From Phycisphaeraceae bacterium (GTDB lineage Bacteria; Planctomycetota; Phycisphaerae; Phycisphaerales; UBA1924): a stretch of 64,000 bases of DNA. This document shows positions 18,701 through 26,226 of the stretch, piece after piece. Numbering within the stretch: the first letter of the stretch is position 1; every line of letters starts with the position of its first letter. The notes under the pieces are model-generated. The model made no database searches and was not told the origin of the DNA. It saw only the letters and a program-made list of their open reading frames with translations. The stretch spans positions 1,550,001 through 1,614,000 of the forward strand of contig CP060234.1 of NCBI GenBank assembly GCA_023898685.1. The letters run 5' to 3'. The position numbers and the translations under genes were made by a program.

Positions 18701-19023
18701 GTCGTCTGGTTGATCGTGATCAACCCGTTGTTGATCGTGTCGCCGTAGAGATAGAGCACGCGGCCTTGAGGAATGTCGAGCGTGGCCGCGGGGTCGAGTT
18801 CGAGGATCGAGATAGCCGGGTTCACGTCGAGCGTGACCATGAACGCCGAAGCCCCGAGCAGCCTGGCGTTCTCCCCGGTGTTGTCGGGCACGTTCTGAGG
18901 ACTCCAGTTGAATGGGTCGCTCCAGATGCCCGAGCCCGCGTTCCAGAAGATGTCCTGGGCGGTGGCGCTCGCGGCAAAGCCGGCGAGGGCGGCAACGACA
19001 GCGGCGGACTTCGGGCGATTCAT
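15781..19023 (-). CDS. Giant secreted repeat protein with dockerin-type tail
   Basis: 1080 residues from the ATG at 19023, with AGGGG six bases upstream; a GTG directly before it is also in frame. A signal peptide (ending SATAQ) is followed by IFWNAGSGIWSDPFNW, the W-rich opening also seen in other passenger-like beta-helix proteins here. Five repeats of about 187 residues follow, each with a DTSSSGDGYIQF-type motif, a G-S-G-N-D-S-Q block and a GNGTLYL block. The C-terminus has a short autotransporter-like beta region and then the GC-type dockerin (PPFGVLDLADV to TAGCP). It is likely a surface or extracellular adhesive or scaffold protein. There is no catalytic motif. Confidence 0.88.
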   Translation of the reverse strand: MNRPKSAAVVAALAGFAASATAQDIFWNAGSGIWSDPFNWSPQNVPDNTGENARLLGASAFMVTLDVNPAISILELDPAATLDIPQGRVLYLYGDTINNGLITINQTTSSLDSYIIYNLDATISGTGTLRLGGDTTDSALYTSGGITLTNASTHTIDGTGTLAAGVLNEGTIASMDTGFGATLTLNGTAKTNNGTIEARAGSTLVITGTTITQGGSGVVVARDGGTVQLAANQTLVGGSIDNEPGGTIVRLGNGTTTISGLRIDGTFGMDGGSLVLCTSADFNCPGTLAINDTASSLDSYIQFNNNCTAMGGGEIFLGGGDSNSDSAVYTAAGATLTIDPAFTIGGSGEVHADLVNNGLIDAYPSAHGNGRLRLIDGTKANHGMIVAEVGGVIEIYSTAIAQGPTGAIIADGGTVEFSANSSVSGGTIDAVNGGEVHRAANGTLWLADTTIDGDMLLDAGGVILLNGASLVVNQTFFINDSSSSLDAYIQSDTNCTVSGVGSIFLAGSGNDSQLHTSAGAVLTLAPGATIEGSGDVHAAMLNQGLVRTRTGSNADGRLRLLGSAKTNEGVMKAEASGVLDIYSVGITQSAGGLLLADEGLVEFTGNPSLAGGTLDSINGGSFSRSSNGTLYLGAATLEGDFYVQPYGLVLFTGNSFVNNGLIVVNDTSSSGDGYIQFDSVITVSGQGTVFLGGSGNDSQILTSAGAIVTFGPDQSVTGSGEVYAQLVNEGAFRAFPSTNGDGRLRLLGSPKTNNGTMTAETGGILDLTSVGVTQTAGGVLMADGGVVEFNSNPSLSGGTLDTANGGRIIRQGNGTLYLGNTTLEGDLEIMPYGLVLITGNEIINNASILVNDTTSSGDGYLQFNDVGAINGAGRVLLGGYGNDSQILCSAGAIGTFGPDQTVEGDGEMHGTYTVQGTLKPGLPIGTIGGGGSLTMSGSAMLDVEANGNPGNHDRVARSGNVNIAGTLKFRFIDTPTTFPAVYDVVSAQTLTGAFDTLDLPAPIQPNSAVYVGYNATTAYVAFTCLPDNSPPFGVLDLADVTGFVNAFLAHQPQADLAAPYGIWDLQDVLAFVGTFTAGCP

Positions 19024-19064
19024 CACGGTCCCCTTTCATGAAACGACTGTGTCAAGCCTCCAGC

Positions 19065-19150
19065 CTACCGGAATAGGGGATTAGTTCATCGTGATTATTG
19101 CGGACTTGTGGGGATGTTTTTCATATTGAGGGAAACCCCTATTCAGGTAG
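19065..19150. promoter_or_regulatory. Inverted repeat between divergent genes
   Basis: CTACCGGAATAGGGG at 19065-19079 pairs with CCCCTATTCAGGTAG at 19136-19150, matching at 14 of 15 positions, separated by 56 bp of relatively AT-rich DNA. It sits in the 242-bp gap between the giant secreted protein (minus) and the aminopeptidase (plus). This is where promoters for both would lie, so a shared operator pair is plausible. A long-range hairpin is the alternative. I see nothing else in the gap. Confidence 0.55.
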
Positions 19151-19265
19151 GGTGGCAATGCCAGCCCGCGAGGCCGAGCACAAGCAGATTCCGTGGGCCC
19201 GCCCCCGACTCACCCGCCGCTACCCTTGGCGGAACGATGACCGACCCCGCTGCGAGGAGGCCGCG

Positions 19266-20495
19266 ATGGATCAGCGCGTCCAAGATTGGCTGCGAGAGCT
19301 CACGTCGACGCCCACCGCGGCCGGGCACGAGCGGCGCGTGATCGCGTGGGTCGAGCGCTGGCTTGCGGGGCGCGAGGGCCTGACGCGGCGCGACGATGAG
19401 CACGGCAACATCGAGATCGCGCTCGACCCCAACCTCGGGCAGGACGGTGCGGGCGGGCCGGCGTTCCGCGAGGGGCCCCCGGTCTACTTCACCGCCCACA
19501 TGGACCACCCCGCGTTTGTCGTTCACCGGGTTATCGGGCCAGGCACGCTCGAATTGGCCTTCCGGGGTGGCGTGATGGAGGACTACTTCCCCGACGCCCG
19601 CGTCGTCATCCACACCACCGACGGGCGGAGGCTGGGGGGCGCGATCACGGGGCGGGGCGATCTGAGCGACCCGGACAAGTCGTGGCTGTGCGACCTGGAC
19701 GAGGAGGATGAGTCGGTCACCACCGCCGACTTCGCGACGTGGGACTTGCCGGAGGCCGAGATCGTCTCTGAGCCCCTGCCCGGCGTGGGCGGGGAGCCGG
19801 GCGAGATCATCTACACCAACGCCTGCGACGACCTCGCGGCCGTGGTCGCGGCTTTGGCGGCGCTCGATCGCCTCCGCGAACTGCGCGCAGCCGGCGAATC
19901 GGTGCACGACAGCCGGGTGCTGCTCACCCGGGCCGAGGAGATCGGGTTCATCGGGGCGATCGGGGCTTCGCGGGGCGGGTTCATGCCGGCCGGCAGCCGG
20001 GTGATCGCGCTCGAGAACAGCCGCAGCTTCGACGACTCGCCCATCGGCGGGGGGCCGATCGTGCGTGTGGGCGATCGCGTCAGCGTCTTCGCCCCGAGCC
20101 TGACGGGGGCGGTCGCGAAGGTGGCCGAGCGGATCAGCGGGGGCTCGGCCCACGTGACCGCGAGCCAGAAGCTGAGCGAGGGGCCCAAGTGGCGCTGGCA
20201 GCGCAAGCTGATGGCGGGCGGGGCGTGCGAGGCGAGCGTCTATTGTCACTTCGGGTATGAGGCGACCTGTGTCTGCCTGCCGCTGGGCAACTACCACAAC
20301 ATGGCCGACTTGGCCGCGGTGCAGGCCGGCACGAACACGACCCGTCCGCGTGTGGGACGCGAGCACGTCGCGATCAGTGATTTCGAGGGAATGGTCGAGT
20401 TGCTGGTCGGGTGCGGGCGCGACCTGCCCGGGACGGGCGGGCTGGGCGAGCGGCTGGCGAAGCTGTGGGAAGATCGCAAGCAGGTTCTGGCGTGA
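19266..20495 (+). CDS. M42/M28-like zinc aminopeptidase
   Basis: 409 residues from the ATG at 19266, with GAGGAGG nine bases upstream; the longer upstream frame crosses the inverted repeat and is not convincing. Co-catalytic zinc aminopeptidase landmarks appear in order: AHMDHPAF (first His-x-Asp), NACDDLAAVVAAL (bridging aspartate), TRAEEIGFIGA (catalytic and ligand glutamates), ALENSRSF and the final histidine block LPLGNYHNM. The order matches cytosolic M42 glutamyl aminopeptidases, which trim peptides in the cytoplasm. No signal peptide is seen. It is a single gene, divergent from the giant secreted protein. Confidence 0.87.
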   Translation: MDQRVQDWLRELTSTPTAAGHERRVIAWVERWLAGREGLTRRDDEHGNIEIALDPNLGQDGAGGPAFREGPPVYFTAHMDHPAFVVHRVIGPGTLELAFRGGVMEDYFPDARVVIHTTDGRRLGGAITGRGDLSDPDKSWLCDLDEEDESVTTADFATWDLPEAEIVSEPLPGVGGEPGEIIYTNACDDLAAVVAALAALDRLRELRAAGESVHDSRVLLTRAEEIGFIGAIGASRGGFMPAGSRVIALENSRSFDDSPIGGGPIVRVGDRVSVFAPSLTGAVAKVAERISGGSAHVTASQKLSEGPKWRWQRKLMAGGACEASVYCHFGYEATCVCLPLGNYHNMADLAAVQAGTNTTRPRVGREHVAISDFEGMVELLVGCGRDLPGTGGLGERLAKLWEDRKQVLA

Positions 20496-20582
20496 GTGTG
20501 GCACGGGTGGCTTGCCACCCGTGTGGATTCCCCATGCACACTGGGAGCAATGCACGGCTGGACAAGCCGGCCCTGCCACACA
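20496..20582. repeat. Intergenic hairpin element after the aminopeptidase
   Basis: Directly after the stop codon, GTGTGGCA at 20496-20503 pairs with TGCCACAC at 20575-20582, bracketing a tight hairpin CGGGTGG-CTTG-CCACCCG at 20504-20521 and a second GGCTGGACAAGCC-type palindrome. The rest of the 315-bp gap up to 20810 holds no gene I can support, apart from the GGAG ribosome binding site before 20811. It could be a terminator-like structure or a dispersed palindrome. There is no T run, so a classic intrinsic terminator is not shown. Confidence 0.6.
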
Positions 20583-20810
20583 CGTCATCGATGGAGCCCG
20601 TAGGCCCGGCAACCAAGGTCTCGAGGGGCCGTCCGAAGGAAACCCCCGGCAAGCGCCCGTCGTAGTGTGTATTGTGGTTGCCGGCGTGGGATCGGGCCTT
20701 CCTCAGGCCGCTACACTCCCCGCCGGGGACGGACCCCCACCAGGCGGGAAGGACACCGGACAGATCAGCAACGCGATACGCCCGCCGACGGGCGGGACCG
20801 GAGAGCCGTG

Positions 20811-21641
20811 ATGGCCAAGATGTTCTACTCGCTGGAAGAGGCGGCGGCCAAGCTCAAGATGGACGTCGAGGACGTGCGTGCCTTGACGGAGAGCGGGCAG
20901 CTCCAGGAGTTCCGCGACCAGGACAAGATCATGCTCAAGGTCGAGCAGGTCGATTTGCTCGCGGGCGACCATGACGACGACGAGATGATCCCCCTGGCCG
21001 ACTCGGGCGAAATCGAACCGATCAGCCTGTCCGAGTCCGACAGCGGCCCGATCATGAGCGCCGATCCCGACCAGACGGGCGTGAGCATCTTCGACCCCGA
21101 GGACGAAGAGGACGTCGATCCGTCTGCGGCGACGCAGGTCTCGCCCAGCCTGGGCAACCTGGCCGATTTCGGCGAGGCGGGCGCTTCGGGCTCGGGCCTG
21201 GCCAACCTGGCGCTCGAGAGCGACGACACGTCGCTGGGCGCCGACCTGCTCGAGGACGTCTACACCTCAACCGGTTCTGGTTCGGCGTCGGCGCCCACCG
21301 AGAGCGCGGTGGGCGGATCGAACATCGCCGACACCGGCGGCGAGCTCTTCGAGAGCGCGGGCACCGAGCCCGAGGCGATCGGGGCGGCGCCGGCGGTGGC
21401 CGTCGGACCGATGCTGGCCGAGGCCTACGACGGCGCGGGCTCGGGCCTGGTGGCGGGGCTGGCGATCGGCATGGTCGTGACGCTCGCGCTCGCGGGTTCG
21501 GTGCTCATCCTCATGCTCAGCGGCAACGAGACGCTGATGTCCAAGATGAGCATGAACCTCGTCTACGGCGCCCTGGGCGTCGGCGGGGGCGTGATGATCT
21601 TCGGGGCCGTCATCGGCTGGCTGCTGCTGCGGCGGAGTTGA
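20811..21641 (+). CDS. HTH/excisionase-like N-terminus with C-terminal membrane helices, function unknown
   Basis: 276 residues from the ATG at 20811, with GGAG seven bases upstream. Residues about 5-45 (YSLEEAAAKLKMDVEDVRAL) resemble a MerR/excisionase-type helix-turn-helix of the kind fused to other modules in planctomycetes. Residues about 60-190 are acidic and Ser/Gly/Ala-rich, probably disordered. Two hydrophobic segments near 213-242 and 247-273 form a membrane hairpin ending WLLLRRS. The layout places a small cytoplasmic domain on a membrane anchor. I cannot assign a function, and the DNA-binding reading is only tentative. Confidence 0.75.
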   Translation: MAKMFYSLEEAAAKLKMDVEDVRALTESGQLQEFRDQDKIMLKVEQVDLLAGDHDDDEMIPLADSGEIEPISLSESDSGPIMSADPDQTGVSIFDPEDEEDVDPSAATQVSPSLGNLADFGEAGASGSGLANLALESDDTSLGADLLEDVYTSTGSGSASAPTESAVGGSNIADTGGELFESAGTEPEAIGAAPAVAVGPMLAEAYDGAGSGLVAGLAIGMVVTLALAGSVLILMLSGNETLMSKMSMNLVYGALGVGGGVMIFGAVIGWLLLRRS

Positions 21642-21720
21642 CCGGGGATCGGTTCTATACCGCGCGTGCGGCCGCCGCGCTCCCGCTCATCTGGGCTCGC
21701 AATACGGAATCTGGCCCGGG

Positions 21721-23439
21721 TTACGCCGAGCTGGGCTTGCCGGCAATCGGCAGATGCTGTTCCGAGGCCCGGTACTTCTTGTCCAGCGACCGCTGCCTCA
21801 CCTTGCAGACGATCAGGAAGATCGCCTCGGCGATGGCCCACATCCCGACCCATGTTTCCCCGCCCGCGCCGAAGCCGTAGCTGTGCAGCCCGGTCGCCAT
21901 GACGTAGTTCACGCCGTAGAAGGTCCAGACGATCGCGGCGAACGCGAACACCGCCGCGGCGGCGAGCCCGAAGTCTCTGATCCACCCGACGTACCTCGCG
22001 TGCAGGACGGCGAAGTAGACGATGATGCTGATGAGGGCCCAGGTCTCCTTGGGGTCCCAGCCCCAGAAGCGGCCCCACGAGTCGGCCGCCCAGACGCCGC
22101 CCAGGATCGTCCCGGCCGTCAGCAGGAACAGGCCGACCTGGAGGCAGCGGTAGGTCTGCACCGTCAGCGGATGCGACCGCGGGATGACCTCGCCCGGCTC
22201 GGGCTCGACGCGCTGGCCCAGGATCGCGGTGCGCACGAGATAGACGTGCCCCAGCACCGACGCGACCATCAGCACGCCGTAGCTCGCGACGATCGTCAGC
22301 ACGTGGACGGTCAGCCAGTAGTTGCTCCGCAGAACGGCTGGCAGCGAGTTCGTCTGGTCCTCGAGCGGCACCATCCCCGCGAACAGCACGCTGAGCAGCG
22401 CCGCGCACACGCCCGCGAAAAGGTAGTAGGCCTTGCGGTTGAAGATCTGGGCGATCAGCCCCAGGAAGATGCCGATCAGGCCCATCCAAAGCAGCGACTC
22501 GTAGGTGTTGCTCACCGGCGCCCGGTGCAGGATGCCCACGCGAAGCGAGATGCCCAGCGCGTGCTCGGCGACGCCCCACACGCCCAGCAGCACCGCGAGG
22601 ATCAGCAGCGGCTTGCGGAACATCAGGCGGCTCAGGCCGAAGACGATGATCGCCAGCCCGTAGGCGTAGGCCGTCATCCGCCAGGGGCGGTGGGCGTTGT
22701 AGAACAGCTCCAGCCCGATCGCCTTCGACTGTTTGTCGGTCACCTGGCCGGCGCCGTGGGCGGCGTCGACGAGCGCCCGGGCCGGCCCGTCCAGCGGCTG
22801 ACCCGCCCGGTACGCCTGCCCGAACGCCCGCAACGCCGCCTGCACCGCCTCCGTGCCCGGCTCGCCGCCCGACTCGCTCGCGGTCAGGAAGCGACCGTCG
22901 CCCTGCGGCACGATCGGCAACGGAGATCGCATCGCGAACTGGTTGAGCCGATCCACGGCGGCGCTGAGATCGAGCGCCACCCGCTCGTCGGCAACGGGGC
23001 TCACCTGCGGGTCCGCGTCGCGTCGGTCACTGAATCCGTCGAGCACGTCGCGGATGCCCTGGCAGTTCGCGATCTCGCGGGCGGTGAAGAACTGCTGCTT
23101 CGGGTCGAGGCCCACGCGCTCCTTGAACGGGCGCTTCTCGATCGCGATCAGCGGCGTGTCGAGCGCCCCGCCCTGCGCGAAGCGGTCCGGGTTGAAGATC
23201 AGGTCGGCCAGCAGCGCGATCGCGTCACGCCCCGCGAACGCGGCGGGCCCGCGCGACGCCGACCAGTGCTGGCGGCCCGTGAGCTGCACCGCGAGCCGGT
23301 TCGCATAGGTGTCGAGCGGCATCACACGCCCGCCGTCCTGCACGGGCAACGCCCGCAGCGTGTCCAGCCAGGCTTCGCCCTTGGCGAACGCCGGGACGAC
23401 CGACAACAGCACGCACACGATCGCAAACAAACGCTTCAT
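21721..23439 (-). CDS. ccsA: Cytochrome c biogenesis protein CcsA/ResC-like
   Basis: 572 residues. An N-terminal signal-like segment and a soluble region of about 240 residues precede at least seven membrane helices. The heme-handling WWD signature is clear: GGVWAADSWGRFWGWDPKE, with histidines in flanking loops (HGLHS-like and WLTVHVL). CcsA with ResB/Ccs1 forms the system II heme exporter and apocytochrome c lyase in the membrane. The ATG overlaps the ResB-like stop by four bases, so the pair is translationally coupled. The long N-terminal soluble part is longer than in CcsA of Bacillus or chloroplasts and is common in planctomycete-type and Bacteroidetes-type fusions. Confidence 0.93.
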   Translation of the reverse strand: MKRLFAIVCVLLSVVPAFAKGEAWLDTLRALPVQDGGRVMPLDTYANRLAVQLTGRQHWSASRGPAAFAGRDAIALLADLIFNPDRFAQGGALDTPLIAIEKRPFKERVGLDPKQQFFTAREIANCQGIRDVLDGFSDRRDADPQVSPVADERVALDLSAAVDRLNQFAMRSPLPIVPQGDGRFLTASESGGEPGTEAVQAALRAFGQAYRAGQPLDGPARALVDAAHGAGQVTDKQSKAIGLELFYNAHRPWRMTAYAYGLAIIVFGLSRLMFRKPLLILAVLLGVWGVAEHALGISLRVGILHRAPVSNTYESLLWMGLIGIFLGLIAQIFNRKAYYLFAGVCAALLSVLFAGMVPLEDQTNSLPAVLRSNYWLTVHVLTIVASYGVLMVASVLGHVYLVRTAILGQRVEPEPGEVIPRSHPLTVQTYRCLQVGLFLLTAGTILGGVWAADSWGRFWGWDPKETWALISIIVYFAVLHARYVGWIRDFGLAAAAVFAFAAIVWTFYGVNYVMATGLHSYGFGAGGETWVGMWAIAEAIFLIVCKVRQRSLDKKYRASEQHLPIAGKPSSA

Positions 23440-25139
23440 GACGGCTCTCCGTTGAACCTCTGCGGACGCGCGATCCCGGGATGGCCCCGGCTGAACGCCC
23501 TCGCGTAGAACGTGACGAGGATCCCGACGCACAGCACGATGCTGCCGAAGTAGATCACCGGCAAACCGGGGTCGCGCATCACGCTGAAGATCGAGACCTG
23601 GTCGCCGACAAACCCGGATTGATACACCTTCCACGCGCCAAACTTGTACGGGTTGTTCATGGAGATGGTCGTCCGCTCGCCCTCCTGCTTCGGCGAGTTG
23701 ACGAGCACATCGGATTCGTACGCCATCGCCATCGCGGTGCCCGGGTAGTCCTTCTTGCGGAAGTCCTCCAGCCGCAGCGTGAAGGGCAGCACGACGCGCC
23801 GCGGGCCGAACCGCACCCACGACGCCGTGCTCGGCACTGTGACCGAGCTCTTCCACGCCAGCGGCTGGGGTTCACCGCCGTTGATCTTCACCACCAACGC
23901 AGGTCGCGAATCGCTCCCCGCGGGCGGCGCCTGGACAAACCGCGATGATTGCCGTGCGTGCGTACGCTGATCGAGCACGCGGATCATCCGCCCGCCCGCC
24001 TCGATCACCCAGGGCAGCCCGCCGGTGTGCTCGAACGTCTGCGCCGGGCCCGACGCGGGCACGTACGCGGCCTTCAGAGCCCCGGGGTCGCCGTAGAGCA
24101 CGAGTTCTTCGCTGCCCGAGCCGCCCGCGCGCAGCTCGGCTCCCGACGCGGCCGAGCCCTCGATCGTCTTCTTGATCACCATGTCGGGGAACTTCTCGAA
24201 CGCGGTGTGCCGCTCGGTGGTCCCCGCGCCATCGGTGATCTGCACGTCGATCGCGGGGTTGTCGCCGCCCGACGGGTTCTCGCTCAGCCCGCCCGCGGCG
24301 ACCAGCGCCGACTTGTACCGATCGACCTCCTTGATCGTCCATCCCGGGAAGGCCTGGTCGCCCGCGGCGCCGAGGGGATAGCTCGTGCCGCCGACGATGA
24401 AGACGTAGTCCGAGGCCGGGGCTTCGCTCGGCGCGGGCGGGGTCCAGGTCTCGCCCTGTCCCAGCACCCGAACGGTCATCCCACCCGCGAACGCCGGGCC
24501 GCCCGACATCGACGCCTGCCCGATCCACATGCTGTCGGTTGCGCCGGATCCGAAGGCGATCTCGAACGCGCGGAGCGGGTTCGGCGCATCGTCGGCCACC
24601 CATTGCTCCTGCGCGGTGTTCTCCCAGCGATCGACGACCTCGACCTTTACGCCGTTGAGGTCCAAGGGCCCCCGCACGTGGCCCTCCGCGGATGCGGACG
24701 CTATGACGGCGGGCCCGCCCGCCCCGGGCTGCATGAGGTCGAGCTGGAGATCGGTCATCTCGAGCTCGGCCGAGGCCTGACCCTCCTGCAGCCCGATCCG
24801 GCCCTCCAGCCGGCCGAAGAGCGACCAGAACGATCCGACGATCAGGATGATCAGCCCGGTGTGGACGGTGATGAAACCGACGTGCTTGCGGTTCCAGGGG
24901 AACCTCGTGACCACCGCCGCGATCAGGCTGAGGCAGATCAACGCCATCAGGAAGATGAACCAGCCCGACCCGTAGACCACGCGAGCCGCGACTTTCGCCC
25001 CCTGCGTCGAGTCGAGGTAGGTCCCCCAGACCATCGCGAGGGCGACCAGTGCCATCACGGGGATCGCCAGCCGCAGCCCGCCGATGAACAGCAGGAAACG
25101 TCCGACGCCGGTTCGATGCCAATCCAGATGCGGCCTCAT
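23436..25139 (-). CDS. resB: ResB/Ccs1-like cytochrome c biogenesis protein
   Basis: 567 residues from the ATG at 25139, with GGAAGGGAG upstream; the frame extends further 5' without coding character. Three hydrophobic helices occur near residues 12-35, 50-70 and 75-95 (LAIPVMALVALAMVWGTYLDS, FIFLMALICLSLIAAVV, VGFITVHTGLIILIVGSFWS). A large periplasmic domain follows, then a last helix (PVIYFGSIVLCVGILVTFYA). This matches the ResB layout of system II cytochrome c maturation, which keeps apocytochrome c reduced and passes heme with CcsA. It is the first gene of the two-gene operon. Confidence 0.9.
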   Translation of the reverse strand: MRPHLDWHRTGVGRFLLFIGGLRLAIPVMALVALAMVWGTYLDSTQGAKVAARVVYGSGWFIFLMALICLSLIAAVVTRFPWNRKHVGFITVHTGLIILIVGSFWSLFGRLEGRIGLQEGQASAELEMTDLQLDLMQPGAGGPAVIASASAEGHVRGPLDLNGVKVEVVDRWENTAQEQWVADDAPNPLRAFEIAFGSGATDSMWIGQASMSGGPAFAGGMTVRVLGQGETWTPPAPSEAPASDYVFIVGGTSYPLGAAGDQAFPGWTIKEVDRYKSALVAAGGLSENPSGGDNPAIDVQITDGAGTTERHTAFEKFPDMVIKKTIEGSAASGAELRAGGSGSEELVLYGDPGALKAAYVPASGPAQTFEHTGGLPWVIEAGGRMIRVLDQRTHARQSSRFVQAPPAGSDSRPALVVKINGGEPQPLAWKSSVTVPSTASWVRFGPRRVVLPFTLRLEDFRKKDYPGTAMAMAYESDVLVNSPKQEGERTTISMNNPYKFGAWKVYQSGFVGDQVSIFSVMRDPGLPVIYFGSIVLCVGILVTFYARAFSRGHPGIARPQRFNGEPS

Positions 25140-25233
25140 CGGCTCCCTTCCAGGGACCGGCGGGGAGGCGGCGACGTCTCGCGCTTTGACGGTTGTGCGT
25201 CCGTTTCGCCCCCCGGCGGATGTCTGTGTCCAG

Positions 25234-25261
25234 ATCGTAAAGTCACGCGGCACCGGGTCAA
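25234..25261 (-). promoter_or_regulatory. Candidate sigma70-type promoter for resB-ccsA
   Basis: On the minus strand TTGACC (complement of 25256-25261) is followed after 16 bases by TACGAT (complement of 25234-25239). The site lies about 95 bp before the resB start, in the most AT-rich part of this 223-bp gap. It matches consensus at five of six and four of six positions. Similar matches occur by chance, and no start-site data exist here. Confidence 0.35.
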
Positions 25262-25362
25262 GAAATCAACACAGAAAGATCTGGTTTGTCCCGCTTTCTG
25301 TTCAATGAAATCCCGCTTCCGGCTCGAAAATGGGGGCCCCCTGCCGATATCTTCGGACCTTG

Positions 25363-26223
25363 TCATCCGTCCCCGCCGCCGACCGAGTCCGCGGCCTGCG
25401 CGGCCCCCAGGGCGGCGATGTACGGGTCGTCCATGGTCTCCAGCCGCCAGGAGGGCCGGGCCACGCCGGTCAGCCCGTCGGCGACCTGTGCGAGGAGCAG
25501 CGTGAGCCGGGGCTCGAAGAGGGCGCCGACGCCGCCGACGAGCCGGATCACGTCGGGCTTGTAGAGCGCGTGGCAGACACGGATCGCCCTGACCAGCGCC
25601 AAGACGACGGGATCGTCGGGCCCCATTGCGGCGATCCCCGCGGCCGCGCCATTTTCGCCGAACCGCCCGACGAGCGCGGGCCAGCCGACGTAGGCCTCGA
25701 GCGAGCCCCGCCCGCCGTCCGGCCCGACCGGCGCTTCGGGTTCACCGATCGAGACGTCCATCTGTCCCAGGTGCCCGATCGTCGAGCCGTCGATCGTGAG
25801 CGATCGCCCGTCCTCGATCAGCGCCCCGCCCACCCCCGTGCCCATCGCGAGCGTGAGCAGCCGGCCCTCGACCGGCGCGAGCCGCCACGAGCCGAGCCCC
25901 GTCGCCGCGGCATCGGTCAGCACGGCTCGGGTCTCCGCGACGCCGCACGCACGCACGGTGAGCTCGCTGACGCGCACGCCCTGCAGGCACGGCAGGTTCG
26001 CCGCGTAGATAACTTCGCCCGCCTTGTGCACGCCCGGAGCGCACACGCCGAGCACGTCGCCGGTCTCGGCCGCGACGTCCCTCGCCACCTGCGCGATCGA
26101 TTGCTCGAGCGTCGCGAGGTTGGGGCGTGTGTACCCGACGCGCGCGCACCGTCGAGCTCCATCCGGCCCAAGCCGGACCGCCTTCACGCCGCTCCCCCCG
26201 ATGTCGATGCCGATTTCGCCCAT
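25363..26223 (-). CDS. ROK-family sugar kinase-like protein
   Basis: 286 residues, starting MGEIGIDIGGSGVKAVRLG, the phosphate-binding opening of ROK and polyphosphate glucokinase proteins. Other landmarks are CAPGV, VLTDAAATGLGSW (catalytic aspartate region) and LTLAMGTGVGGALI. The cysteine-rich zinc motif of many ROK repressors and kinases is absent, as in glucokinase-like members. It likely phosphorylates a sugar or amino sugar in the cytoplasm. It lies three bases after the symporter gene, so they form one unit beside divergent murQ. This makes an amino-sugar substrate attractive but unproven. Confidence 0.85.
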   Translation of the reverse strand: MGEIGIDIGGSGVKAVRLGPDGARRCARVGYTRPNLATLEQSIAQVARDVAAETGDVLGVCAPGVHKAGEVIYAANLPCLQGVRVSELTVRACGVAETRAVLTDAAATGLGSWRLAPVEGRLLTLAMGTGVGGALIEDGRSLTIDGSTIGHLGQMDVSIGEPEAPVGPDGGRGSLEAYVGWPALVGRFGENGAAAGIAAMGPDDPVVLALVRAIRVCHALYKPDVIRLVGGVGALFEPRLTLLLAQVADGLTGVARPSWRLETMDDPYIAALGAAQAADSVGGGDG

Positions 26224-26226
26224 CGC

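Noticed and set aside
20496..20582. Classic rho-independent terminator
   Set aside because: Strong hairpins are present but no T run follows on either strand, so it is recorded as a repeat or hairpin only.
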